A stretch of 64,000 bases of DNA from positions 229,001 to 293,000 of the forward strand of contig CAUYUJ010018059.1 in the NCBI GenBank assembly GCA_963575745.1, written 5' to 3'. The stretch's first letter is position 1, and each line of letters begins with the position of its first letter. A program made the position numbers and the translations under genes. Below, one piece after another: positions 10,391-20,740 of the stretch. The DNA is from Prorocentrum cordatum (Eukaryota; Sar; Dinophyceae; Prorocentrales; Prorocentraceae). Under the pieces are notes generated by a model. That model did no database searches and was not told the origin of the DNA. It saw only the letters and a program-made list of their open reading frames with translations.

Positions 10391-11150
10391 GGATGCGCGC
10401 ATGGTGGTCTGCGCGTGTGGCCCGCATACGGTCCAAGATTTTTGGCCGCAGCGTGCATGCTGTTTTCTTTTCCCCAAACAGCGCTTGCTCTTGGGGCTTC
10501 CTAATTCTCCTCTAAAAAATGATGGGCCTGTTTTCACCACCGCCACCACCACAAGTTGGAGGGGGGGGAGGGAAGGAGGAGGAGGAGGAGGACGAGGAGG
10601 AGGACGAGGAGGAGGAGGAGGAGGACCCCCTCCCCCTCCAACGTATGGTGGTGGTGGTGGAAAACGGGACCGTCAAAAAACTGGGCCCAGGCGCCGCCCC
10701 GACGGCCCCGTGTCCGTGCGCCGACGCCGCCGTTTTCCAAACACGGAAGGCCCGCGTGCCGCCCCGGCGGCCCCCGTCTCCGCCCGTCGCCGCCTCCCCC
10801 GTTACATCCCCCCTCCCCCCGCTGCATTGCAACCGCGTTGCATGGCAGTCGCATTGCACTGAGCGTTGCGTTGCAATCGCACTGCTTTGCAATCGCATTG
10901 CGCTGCAACCGCACTGCACTGCAACCGCAGTGCAATCGCATGTCCCTGCAGTGTTTTGCATCGCTTTGCATAACATTGCTTTGCACTGCTTTGTATATGT
11001 TTGCGTTGCTCTGCATCGAAATGGATTGCTTTGCATTGCCTTGCATTGCCTTGCATTGCTTTGCGCCGCTTAGATTGCACCACCTGCATTGCACCACCTA
11101 GATTGCATGAACTACATTGCACCGCATAGATGAGAAATTCTAGATGCTTC
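10391..11150. repeat. GGA tract and TTGCA/TGCAATCGCA repeats
   Basis: 10560-10630 is a (GGA)n tract. 10840-11115 is a degenerate series of GCATTGCA, TTGCAATCGCA and TTTGCATTGCC words. Long overlapping frames here on both strands are products of this composition. No gene is supported. Confidence 0.7.
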
Positions 11151-11499
11151 GCGTAACCCCACCAGCTGGTACGGACTGAGCTGGCGCCACTGTGCGACTT
11201 CTCCTCCGTCAGTTTAAAAACCTTTTGATGCTTGCGTCCCCGCTTCCGGGTCGCCTGCGTCTTTATGGGGGGCATTTTGTCCCTAGCACGTGCACTCGCT
11301 GCGTCGGCCTATGCGCCGTCGCCGCTAATCATCTCGCCCTGTGCCCCAGCCGAGACCGTCCCGCTTCCTGGATCTGCCTTTGGAGCCGCCAATCAAAACA
11401 AGTAACCCCACCAGCCCATCAAGAAACGATGCCCAGAGGAAGTTCCTCGATCAGGGAAGTGGACAGCACAGAGAGGAAGGGTCCCCCGGTGGAGGTCTC

Positions 11500-11891
11500 T
11501 TGGAGCGTCTTGGCGGCCTCTTGGCGGTCCCGGACGCCTCCTAGAGCGTCTTGGGTGCCTCGGAAAGCTTCTTGGGGCCTCTTGGAGGTCTCTTGGGGGC
11601 CTCTTGGAGGCCTCTGGGGCGCCTGTTGGGGCCTCCTGGGGCCTCATGGGCGCCTCTTAGGGCCCTCTTAAAGCGCTGTTGGGAGCCTTGGGAGCGCTCT
11701 TGGAGCCCTCTTGGGCCATCTTGGAGACATTTTGAAGCCTCGGATGGCCGTCGGAAGCGAAAAGGCGATGAAGCCCCAAACAATGATTTCCCGCAGGTTT
11801 TGGAAGGATTTTGGCCTCTTCGTGGCCTCCTGGGGGAGCTCTTTGGCCACTTGGAGCCATCTTGGGAAGATCTTGGGGCCTCTTTCAGCAT
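11500..11891 (+). repeat. CTCTTGGGG minisatellite at the retrotransposon insertion site
   Basis: Degenerate copies of CTCTTGGGGGCCT and related GATCTTGGGGCC words continue up to the retrotransposon target site. The same family resumes right after the 3' LTR, so the element landed inside this array. Confidence 0.75.
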
Positions 11892-11896
11892 CGTGG
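11892..11896 (+). other. Target site duplication, left copy
   Basis: CGTGG directly precedes the 5' LTR and is repeated at 27888-27892 after the 3' LTR. Removing the element and one copy gives a smooth CTTGG-type repeat. Confidence 0.8.
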
Positions 11897-12160
11897 ACTT
11901 TAAGGGTAGCTCTTTGGGATATGTTATAGTATCGGGAGCATAGCTCGCGCGCCGTTGCCTTTGGCTCAAGGCACGCGCGCCCTATTTGCCCGGACACCGC
12001 GAGTGTTCGCTATGTGCTGGAAAGACCGATACATCGATCTTATCCTATCATATCCGCCTATTCCCCATACTGAACCACCGCAGCAGAGGAATGGACGCTA
12101 TTTGCCATCCGATGTCCATGGAATCGGATGCTATTTGAGTTACCAGGCTCACTTTCGACT
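11897..12160 (+). repeat. 5' LTR
   Basis: 264 bp, matching 27624-27887 with about six substitutions. It begins ACTTTAAGGG and ends TTTCGACT, not the usual TG...CA. Termini are fixed by the CGTGG duplication and the adjacent primer site. One base of uncertainty remains, because TCGTGG flanks would also fit. Confidence 0.9.
11952..11970 (+). promoter_or_regulatory. Spliced-leader-like sequence in the LTR
   Basis: CCGTTGCCTTTGGCTCAAG differs from the dinoflagellate spliced leader (CCGTAGCCATTTTGGCTCAAG, established knowledge) by one substitution and a 2-base gap. It is present in both LTRs (also 27679-27697). The first ATG of the Gag frame lies 41 bases downstream at 12012. It could mark the start of the R region, or be a fossil of a trans-spliced transcript. 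The same bases can also form a hairpin (GCCTT/AAGGC), so a structural role is an alternative. Confidence 0.4.
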
Positions 12161-13487
12161 TGGTAGCGGAGCTGGCCGCACTCTCGTGTGGTCAGCTCTT
12201 GCTCTTCTTAGCCTCATACTCTTCGGCACGATCTTCCTGACCACCTACCACCCTGCGCTACCACTCCCAGTACGTTTACGAGGATCTATCCAAGAGCAAG
12301 AAGCGACACGAGAGGTACGACGTCTAGACAACGACATTGGTACCATATACGCTTCATCATTGCGCTACCACCAACCGCTCGGCAACGAGCCAAAAGCGCA
12401 ATACTTGAAGCAGGGGCGGAGAGATCCGCCAGATAGAGCGCCTCGAAGACTCGACAAGGCGCTACCCCAGCGCGGCAACGCGCCTAATAACCGCCCTTCT
12501 CTACACAGCCTTGGGCTGGTTATCTTCGCCATTATATGGTTCGCGCTGGGGGCAGCAATCGGACGCATGCGTCGTGGAGACAACAGCACCGATGGGCAAA
12601 CACATGGCCCATATTGGGACCCTCAAGGCAACGTACCTTTCCGTGAGTACGTTTATGAGGCCAACGCATGGCTCAACGTCACAAGCGGACGTATGACGCC
12701 ACAGGCCCAAGCGGCCGCAATACAACGCGGCCTAGGTGGCCTAGCGAGGACACTCGCCATGAGGGCACCGCCTGACATTATAAATTATGGTGCTGACATC
12801 GATAGGGTCCACACTGACCCAGTGACCTACATCATGTTCCTCCTAAGCATGAAGTTCGAGCGCCTGGAAGATGAGCGCCAGCTCACTTCCGGCACACAAC
12901 TCATCGACTTCCACGTGCCTCACGGGGAACGAATCGATGTCACCCTTACACGATTCGAAATGGCCCGACTTGAGGCACAGTCGGTGGGATTTGACCTTCC
13001 CAACTTCCAACTATTAACCACGATCTTGTTCCGCGCCTTAGGCGTCGGCAACCAGCGAGCCATGCAACTCTTACAGCCACTCAATCACCAAATGCCCCGA
13101 ACACAACAACAGTATGATGAGTTGCTGGAGAGGATGCGTTCGATAGGCCACCTATCCGAACGGCCTCCTGGTAATATAGGATCTGTGTTTGGAAGAGGAA
13201 GGGGATCTGGTAGTGGAAATTTCTACACTACCTTGACTACTGAAGCCCAGCCTGGGAACGGGCCCTCAAGCATATGGGCTGATGATCCTGGAGAATCCAC
13301 TGCTCTACTAGCAGGAGATCGATCACAACCAAGCTGGGCAACCAGCCCTCCTTCCAGAGAACCACAACCACACCGTTCCTTATGGGGTGAATCAAACCCC
13401 CTAACCGACGGTGTATCCACCTACTTGGGAGACGAGGATTTCGACTCCGGCACCGACACAGATACTATATCAGCAGACGGTGTTTAA
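12012..13487 (+). CDS. gag: Gag-like protein with two membrane segments
   Basis: The first in-frame ATG (12012) lies inside the 5' LTR. Another ATG at 12567 would skip the membrane segments. Two hydrophobic stretches are visible, TLVWSALALLSLILFGTIFL (about 12180-12245) and LGLVIFAIIWFALGAAIG (about 12508-12563). A capsid-like helical region follows (NAWLNVTSGRMTPQAQAAA through QLIDFHVPHGERID to PRTQQQYDELLERM) and the end is acidic and Ser/Thr/Asp-rich. The relic at 44.9 kb conserves the central part, which supports it as real coding sequence. TAA at 13485-13487 is followed by an open continuation in the same frame, so it may be a true end, a readthrough site or a lesion. Two hairpins (12377, 12470) lie in the frame. 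Confidence 0.75.
   Translation: MCWKDRYIDLILSYPPIPHTEPPQQRNGRYLPSDVHGIGCYLSYQAHFRLGSGAGRTLVWSALALLSLILFGTIFLTTYHPALPLPVRLRGSIQEQEATREVRRLDNDIGTIYASSLRYHQPLGNEPKAQYLKQGRRDPPDRAPRRLDKALPQRGNAPNNRPSLHSLGLVIFAIIWFALGAAIGRMRRGDNSTDGQTHGPYWDPQGNVPFREYVYEANAWLNVTSGRMTPQAQAAAIQRGLGGLARTLAMRAPPDIINYGADIDRVHTDPVTYIMFLLSMKFERLEDERQLTSGTQLIDFHVPHGERIDVTLTRFEMARLEAQSVGFDLPNFQLLTTILFRALGVGNQRAMQLLQPLNHQMPRTQQQYDELLERMRSIGHLSERPPGNIGSVFGRGRGSGSGNFYTTLTTEAQPGNGPSSIWADDPGESTALLAGDRSQPSWATSPPSREPQPHRSLWGESNPLTDGVSTYLGDEDFDSGTDTDTISADGV
12161..12175 (+). promoter_or_regulatory. Primer binding site (initiator tRNA-Met type)
   Basis: TGGTAGCGGAGCTGG begins directly after the LTR. Copia elements typically carry TGGTATCAGAGC or TGGTAGC-type sites complementary to the 3' end of initiator tRNA-Met. 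The relic at 44209 keeps a recognisable version. Confidence 0.75.
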
Positions 13488-13508
13488 GCCTTAGATTGGT
13501 CAGACATT

Positions 13509-15551
13509 ATGAATATGGATAATGACAATCAGCGTGCTAAACATTTGTTCTGGTTATTACAACAGGCCAAACGAAGGTGGAGGAGGTTCACACGAAAACC
13601 AGTGCGTCGTGTTAGAAGGAGGATACGGAGGAGCTTTAAGGGAAAAGGTAAAGGTAAGCGTGGTCGTCGGAGGTTGAACGGACGAGGCATCGCGGCATTT
13701 CTCCAGAGACTCTCAGATGAACAATATGATGAGATTTTCTTTGGGGGAAAGGGCCGTGGCAAGGGCCGTAGAGAGACCTCAGGAAAAGGCAAAGGTAGGC
13801 GGGGAAACCCGCGAGGTAGAGACGGCCAGGTTCTTAAATGCCATGAGTGTGACAGCACCGACCATCTTGTGCGAGATTGTCCAGCGAAGGGAAATGGAAA
13901 GGGCAGGTCGACCGAAGTCCATTTTGGCTCAAGTGAACCATTCATTGAGTATCTGAGCCTCCAGGATTTTGAAGCCATGGAGCAGATATTTTACACTTGG
14001 GTCAGTTGCATGGACAACGTCGACGAGCTCGAGGCGTATGGTCATGGATTGTACGCGTACTACCTCGAGTACGTCCGCCGGTTCGTTATTGGCAACAACG
14101 AGCTCACTCCCGTGGATCACGGTACGCTGGGAAACCAGCTTCTTTCTTTCTACGACTGGATGTTCGGGAACCCAGGTAACATCATGGCTTACGAAAGCAG
14201 TGACGAGGACATCACTGTAGAGGCCTCGCCTTCCGAGGTTGAACGCAACCTCCAACCTCCCCCCGAAATCCCGCCTGGAAACAGGCCTACTCTGATGGGG
14301 GACTATCCCCAAACTACTGAAAACTTAATAGATATGGAGTCTCAGGCGTTCGTTCAAGCTTTCATTGCAGGTGAACCAGAGACCCCATTTATACCTCCTG
14401 GTTCGCTTGCTCCAGGTGAATACGGACCACGCACTCTTCTGCAGACCCTCATGAAGGAGATACTTATCACCGCGTATCCCGAGAGTCAAGAGCACATCGA
14501 AGCTGACAGCATGATACTGCAGGATACCGACGCCTGCGGTAACTCGGAGTTGTTGTTGGCAGCTCTGACTCTCATTAACAGCGTGCATCCTGAGGACGTG
14601 CAGAGACACCTGATATATTCCCGCGGTAGATGGCGCAATGCTTTGGAAATGGCTATCGCCATGCGCGGTCATGATCTTCCTCCGCCAGGACGGGGTCTCC
14701 AGGCGGTGGGAACGTGGCCAAACCATACGGCCATGCGCAACATTGCCGGGCAGCCTGTGCTCGGCAACGAGCCTGAGCCGACAACAGCGCCTCCTACCCC
14801 GGGGCAGCCGAGCGACGCACAGACGCCGGCCATGCAGGGAAACCTGCCTGTACCGGATACGCCAATGGCCATCATCATTGGTAGTTCTACATCAGAAGAA
14901 GAAGAAGAAGGCGATGGTTGCGGACTAGATGAGGATGAAGTTACAATCCTCATGATGGAAGTTAATGGCGAGGAAGAGGTTGACTTCGATCCTGACGAGT
15001 CTCATCACCATCGGCACAAGCGCCATTTGCGCCAAGCTCCAGCCAGCAGGGAAACCTGCCTCTGTCGGACGATCCACCTGGGATCGCACAGGAGCCTCCG
15101 CAGGCGCCCCCACCGGTTGCCGCTCAGGCTGCTTCGGCAGCCTCTTCTGATGAGAACACCAGAAGGTCTCGTTCCCACACGCGCGTCAGAGGAGAGCCAC
15201 ATCCACAGGCTCGGCTTCCTCGGGAGTGGAGGCAGGCTGGCCCGAAAGAACACGCTCTCAGGAGAGGTGGCCAGCTGCTTCCGTATAATGACCCAAGACG
15301 CCGAAAAGGGGAACACTCGGCCTTCGGCAAGGGCAACCCTGCCTATAGGGACACTGAGGGCAAGGCTATCCGCGGAGGATATCAGCTTGCAACAAACATC
15401 CGCCGCCCTGAAATTCAAGAAGCGCGGACTCAGCTGCGAGACATCATCGCGGCTCGCAAGCAGTATAGGCCCCAGGCAGCTTGCGGACCTTGTTCCGAGC
15501 CGTTCCAGAACCACAGGCCGGGATGCCCCGTTGGCAACAATGAAGGCCTGA
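13509..15551 (+). CDS. gag: Nucleocapsid-like part of Gag with CCHC zinc knuckle
   Basis: Starts at ATG 13509, in the same frame as the preceding ORF. The N-terminal region is strongly basic (RRWRRFTRKPVRRVRRRI, then KGKGKGKRGRRR). The zinc knuckle CHECDSTDHLVRDC (about 13840-13882) fits C-x2-C-x4-H-x4-C of retroviral nucleocapsid proteins. An acidic, Pro-rich part follows. Beyond about 15000 this frame becomes Arg/His-rich nonsense, while the frame one base back becomes a sensible Gln/Pro-rich sequence with the GNLP motif that runs into the next ORF. The real protein therefore changes frame (-1) near 15000, and 15036-15551 in this frame is not meaningful. No slippery heptamer is seen, so an indel is more likely than programmed shifting. 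Confidence 0.75.
   Translation: MNMDNDNQRAKHLFWLLQQAKRRWRRFTRKPVRRVRRRIRRSFKGKGKGKRGRRRLNGRGIAAFLQRLSDEQYDEIFFGGKGRGKGRRETSGKGKGRRGNPRGRDGQVLKCHECDSTDHLVRDCPAKGNGKGRSTEVHFGSSEPFIEYLSLQDFEAMEQIFYTWVSCMDNVDELEAYGHGLYAYYLEYVRRFVIGNNELTPVDHGTLGNQLLSFYDWMFGNPGNIMAYESSDEDITVEASPSEVERNLQPPPEIPPGNRPTLMGDYPQTTENLIDMESQAFVQAFIAGEPETPFIPPGSLAPGEYGPRTLLQTLMKEILITAYPESQEHIEADSMILQDTDACGNSELLLAALTLINSVHPEDVQRHLIYSRGRWRNALEMAIAMRGHDLPPPGRGLQAVGTWPNHTAMRNIAGQPVLGNEPEPTTAPPTPGQPSDAQTPAMQGNLPVPDTPMAIIIGSSTSEEEEEGDGCGLDEDEVTILMMEVNGEEEVDFDPDESHHHRHKRHLRQAPASRETCLCRTIHLGSHRSLRRRPHRLPLRLLRQPLLMRTPEGLVPTRASEESHIHRLGFLGSGGRLARKNTLSGEVASCFRIMTQDAEKGNTRPSARATLPIGTLRARLSAEDISLQQTSAALKFKKRGLSCETSSRLASSIGPRQLADLVPSRSRTTGRDAPLATMKA
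13912..13933 (+). other. Near-complete dinoflagellate spliced leader inside gag
   Basis: CCGAAGTCCATTTTGGCTCAAG contains the last 15 bases of the spliced leader exactly, preceded by CCGAAGT instead of CCGTAG. A 15-base exact match is not expected by chance in 64 kb (about one in ten thousand). It is translated in frame here as part of the nucleocapsid ORF. Confidence 0.55.
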
Positions 15552-18500
15552 GCCCCAACAGGGGCAAAACCCGCCATAAAGAGGGCCATCCGCAACTTAT
15601 CCCGATGACACAGGACGAGATCGCAGAAGTGAATCGCCGTCTCGGGATCTTGGGCCACTTGGATCCGAAAGACGAAGAGGATAAACCTCCTACGGCTCCA
15701 AGGAGACTGGTGCCCATGACCCAGGAAGAAAAAGACGCGCTCTTTAGTCTTCCTGGAATGCGAGGAAACTCGCCCGGCGTTTCGAGTCAGTCCCAGCAAC
15801 CAGAACTGACATCCAAGGATGAACAGAAGGCCCAACGTGTGGCGGAGGACGAGGAGCGCATGCGGATAGCAGACGAACGCGCACGCGAGGCAACTCGCCA
15901 GATGTTGGAGGATTCCAACAAGATTTACATGAAGGGGGCTAGAAAACCCCCACTCCCACTACTTTCGAAGGCTAAGAGTGAAACCCCTGCACCGAAGTCG
16001 CCCTCGGAGGCGAAACCGAAGGCGCGCTCTCAGGACCCTGGGCCAGATGCGCAGATGGAGGTGCCTCGGTCTGCAACTCCGAGGCCGCCGATTGGCGCAA
16101 CTCCTGCACAAGCGCCTGAGCCCAAGCAGCAACCTCAGGACCCTGTGGAGGAACGGAGACGTCCGCCTAGTCGCAGCAGCTCCATTGCAAAAAGGGCCGC
16201 AGCTTTCGAGCGCACCGGGTATGCCCCTGCGCCAGCTTCGCCGGTGGCGGCCCGTTCCAAAAGGTCCGACGAAGGTGCTATGTCTAGGGGCACCTGGGTG
16301 CCAACGATAAGGGGCAGCGCCAGTCGCGGATCACCGCGGGGAAACCCGCCAGGCGCTGCCGCTGCAGCTTCCTCTTCTTCAGGAGCCGCAGCCTCTTCAG
16401 CGACAGAGGTTCCTATGCGGGGAAACCCGCCCGTGGATCAGCTGCACCACCCGGGTGACACGTCCTTCACTAGTGGGACTCCGAGTGTGATCAGGGATAG
16501 ACTTGCTCTGCGGAAGCTCCCACCGATACGCTCGGTGGACGAGGCATTCATGAAGAAGTGCAGGCATGCCAAAATCCTTCCTACATCCAATCACACTCTC
16601 AAACAGCTGAGTAAAGCTCTCAGCAGGATATGCAGACATGCGCCAGACAAACCACACAATCCCGTGTGGGGCCTGGACTCCTTCGATGATCATGATGGTT
16701 GGGTTAACCTCGTGGAGCTCGTGAATGAATATCCGTGGAACACAGGAAAATCGAGACACGATGGGTATAATCCAAGATATGACAAGGCCAAAGTCATCAA
16801 TGAGCAGCTATTTGCTCGCTCGGTTGACCAACTGGCAGCCATCATGATGGAAGTTGTTCATGTCCGTGAACCAGACGGAGAAGAAAAACAGCGCCTTCAG
16901 TTCAAGGTGTTGATGCGGGACTCCGGTGAGCCCGCTATCTTCATCCGCGCCTCTCAGGGACATTCATGGACACTGAAAGCTCCATGGTCGCTGTACAACT
17001 ACATTGTACTGTGCGACCAACCTGCCGGGAGACCGGCCCCATACCCCGAAGTCGCCATGCATGGCACTCGGTGGCATGCCTTCGAAGGCATTATGTGGCA
17101 CGGCCTGTCCTGTAGACCTGAGCACAATACGAAGAAACAGGGGACAGGTCGGTCGCACATCCACTTCGTGCCGACGGTCCGCCGCCGTGCCGTGAACAGT
17201 GGGTGGGACCCAGACTCAGACATCATCGTCTTCGTAGATTGGCACAAGGCCATACAAGATGGTATGAAGTTCTGTTGGTCCGATAACGGAGTCCTCTTGT
17301 CCGAGGGAAACAACGGTATCATTGAACCGTACTACATCTCTCATGTAGAGGACCTTGCCACGGGAAAGCACTGGCGTAATCCAGAGTATCTGGGGAATCA
17401 CTGGGCGCGAGTCCCCGTTTCCATGATGTCTGCCCCTGACAGGTGGGCTAACGTTGGCAGTGCTAGCGTTAAATACCAATGGTCCCGAGACCAAGAGGGC
17501 GTCGACCCTCCCATGGTCTACCTCCACAGGGAAGTTGGGGACCATTATAGTCCCACCAAGCTGGGAAACCAGCCTGAGATCCACCGGATCTTCATGATCG
17601 CCGAGAGTGAGGCCGGGAGCGCGGCTCCAAGCCGCGCCCCAAGCCAAGGGCCCAGTGCCGTGTCTTGGCAGGCCATCAGCACCTCGGACCTGGACCAGAT
17701 AGCGGCCGCGCTGAACCCTGACCAGGTAGAGCAACTGGCGGACAGGTTATATCAGCAGGACCCCTGGGCCGCAGGCCAGGGAGCAATGTCCGCCATGGCG
17801 ACGCGAAATCGTCAGGCCACGCAGGGAAACCTGCCTATAAACGGACCTGCTCGGTTTGAACAAATCCAGGGAAGCCCCTCGCAGAGCATGCACACTCCGA
17901 GGGGCATGACTCCAATGGCCACGCCACCTGCACAGTCTCCGTTCGGGACTCCTGGCCGCCCTGCCACAAACGGCACCCTCATGGAGAGGATTGCTGCGGC
18001 TAGGGCTGAGCATGGCACAGCTCTTCTGAACATGATGCCGCCCGGCACCCCAACGAGTCAGCAGGGAAACCTGCCTGGCGCACCAAGCCACCATCGGGCT
18101 GGTGTGCCTGATGACTACCGTGCAAGAGTGGCGGCCGCTGAGCAGCAGGTGCAGAGCCATAATCTGCCTCACCCAAGTGGGCAGAGGTGGAGGCCAGCCT
18201 GGTCCTGGGAGCCTGAGGGTCCCAACCCAAGGGATCCTGCTCGGCAACGAGCCTTCATCCCGGCGTTCAATGCTCATCCGAGCATGTCCCAGGGCCAGAG
18301 GCCACCACCAGCGCAGATGAACCCGCCATTATACCTTGATGGGTCAAGAGTTCCGAACAATTTTGTTCGCGAATTGGCGGATCAGATGCATAGCCTCACT
18401 AATGTGCGCTGCAGTGACCTATCTATGTACCCGCACATGGCCTTCATGCCTTCACCGACATCGCCAGAGGTGGCTGTCCAGCCCACTGCCCATTCAATAT

Positions 18501-20740
18501 CGTCTGGCAGTAGGGGCGTGCCTGATTATATCAGGCAGACATACCACACTCAACAGGCATGCTTCAGGAGAAGGCAGGCCGTGCAGAGTGTACGAGATCA
18601 GTCACGTGCAGCTGCACTTGAGGTTGTGAGAAATAGGGGCTCACCTTTGCGAGGAAACTCGCCCGCTGCGACTCCTACCACCCCCGTGCCAAATGCCGGA
18701 GTGCCGGAGGTGCTGGATCCAACAGGGACTCCCCCAGCAGCCTTCATGCCCTCCGAGACGGTATTGGAGAGACAGCGGCGGGTATATCCCAGGGCAGCAG
18801 ATGTAGAGATTTTCACTGGGATGGAAGATACCTGTGCGGTATGCCTCGAAGAATTTCAGCCCAGGGAAAGTGTTTACCGTTTGAGGTGTAATCACTTGTT
18901 CCATGAGGGGTGCTGGAATTCAAATGTGGTGGGCCATGTCACAAATCAGCGCGAGGGAGATCCTCAGCAGCCACCATGTGCTATCTGCCGAGCACCTGGC
19001 ATCATAGCGTCATCGTTTCCGTGGACCGGCTCCTTCATTCAGACTCCTGAGCAAGCAGCGAGGGAGCTGCGGGAGTTGAGGAGCATGGTGGAGGAGATGA
19101 CGGCTAGGATGCTAGATATGCAGACAGCTCAGCCCCAACAGCAGGGAAACCTGCCAGAGGAGGTAAGGCCGCCGATGGAGACGGGATATTTTGATCAGCT
19201 TATCCCGATGACGGCGCCTCAGCAGGGAAACCTGCCTAATACTCCTCAGATGTCTCTCCAGAGTGGAGGCGGGGCTGAGATGGCACTGGACCCTGACCAG
19301 CTGCGTGAGTTGCGTGTTCGACATTTCCAGAATCAGATGGATAATGCGCACGCAACATTTATGCTGGATGCCGACAATCCTGAGACTGATAGTCCGTCGC
19401 TTGACATATCAGACTCCTCAGTGGCAACAGCAGCAACGGCAGCCAGGGCCGTCAACATCACAGCGACGAACGAGGAGTTCGAGGAGTGGCTGCAATACCA
19501 GGATCACATCACGAATGAGGGGCTGCAGGACATTGCCCTTCACTCGTACCTGACGCTGACGAGGCGCACGACCCGCGAGCAGTATAAGAGCATACGTGAT
19601 GAGTATGCCAATTGGCGGGAGGAGCGTGGCGACCACGCCCAGCACGTGTCGTACTTCCAGTGCATCGACCTGGCGCGCATGGCCGAAAGCAGGTCGCATG
19701 CCAGTGTCACGCGGGGTAACCCGCCAGGGAGTACGACTGGGCTGCGGGGAAACCCGCCTAACAACACAGCCGACACTTCAGAAACGGTGCACATCAAGCA
19801 GCCGAGTAAGACGTTCTTGGATGATGGTGGAAATTCCATCCTCATCGATGTCGGCTCGAAGATCAATATCATGGGCGAGAACACGAGCCGCAAGTTCGTC
19901 CAGGCTGCCGTGGCACATGGCCGTACTTGTACGTTCGAGCCCCGCTCTCCTTTGAATATCAACGGAGTGGGAGAAGGGTCGGCCCCGGCGGATACCGTAG
20001 GCACATTCAGTATTGCCTGCGAGTACCAGGGGTCGGCCCAGCTCGGTTCATACAAGACGAATATTGTGTCAGGCTGTGGCAAGGACCTGCCAGCCATCCT
20101 AGGCCTCGATAGTATGCAGGACAAACGCACGATCATCGTGCTTGAACGAGGCCAGGAGAAGCTGATATTCCCTGGTAAGGGGCAGGTCAAAATGGAGCTC
20201 CCTGAGGGCTCCAAGATCATGCCGACGACGAAGTTGCCGTCAGGGCATCTGTCGATCAGGTGTGATTGTTTTGGAGCTGCGGGGCAACCCGCCTCGAGCT
20301 CAAGCAGCACGTCATTCCAGACAGTGCTGACGGGCGAGCCGACCCCGGCGCAGGAGCGCGAGCAATTGCAGGGAAACCTGCCTCAGGGGTTGATGGAGAC
20401 GCTCGCCAAGGCCACTATGCGAGGCGACAGCATCGACGATCTTGAGACGTTCGATTGCTTTGTTGCCAGGACACTGGCCCAGCATGGTGGAAGTGTACCC
20501 ATGGACGCTGTACAGTCCCGCCGGAAGATAGTGATGGGATACACTAACCGTGAGCTGCAGACGGTCAGCGACGCTAGGTCCAAAGGCGCGCTGAAACAGC
20601 TGATGGATAATCCATCCATGCTGACAGCATTTGCGGAGCAATCCGCCTCTGAGGCCACGGCGCGCTGCAGTGCTGAGCTCCAGCATCTGAGGGAAGCCCA
20701 GATGCTGGCAGACATTGCAGGCACATCTTCTTTATCTTGA
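14993..20740 (+). CDS. Polyprotein: Tpt1/KptA phosphotransferase, RING-H2 finger, aspartic protease
   Basis: The frame opens at 14993 after a stop; the first internal ATG is 15605 (residues counted from there). Order: Gln/Pro-rich linker; a charged coiled region (about 70-115); a Tpt1/KptA domain (about 333-590); a Gln/Pro-rich linker with repeated GNLP motifs; a RING-H2 finger with C1077-A-V-C, RCNHLFHEGC and C-A-I-C1128; and a protease-like region with ILIDVGSKINIMG (Asp1415) and LPAILGLDSM. The protease lacks the usual D-T/S-G and has D-V-G, so activity is uncertain. The frame ends at TGA 20738-20740, after which the same frame stays open. The RING would suggest ubiquitin ligase activity and the Tpt1 part RNA 2'-phosphate removal; both are inferences from the folds. 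Confidence 0.85.
16601..17372 (+). other. Tpt1/KptA RNA 2'-phosphotransferase domain
   Basis: All main family blocks are present in order. LSKALSRICRHAP is the N-terminal winged-helix Arg-His pair (R344, H345). A GWVNLVELV block follows. IRASQGHSW carries the second catalytic Arg (R448). HGTRWHAFEGIMWHGL holds His486. GRSHIHF carries the third catalytic Arg (R516). DIIVFVDWHKAIQDGMKF and NGVLLSEG complete the fold. In the known enzymes, R, H, R and R remove a splice-junction 2'-phosphate using NAD+. One departure is FCWS where most members have FYRS. Catalytic capacity looks intact on sequence. Confidence 0.85.

Noticed and set aside
11955-12011. Gag start at 11955
   Set aside because: The codon is TTG inside the LTR; the first ATG is 12012.
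15000-15040. Programmed -1 frameshift
   Set aside because: No slippery heptamer or obvious downstream structure is seen at the change of frame; an indel is simpler.
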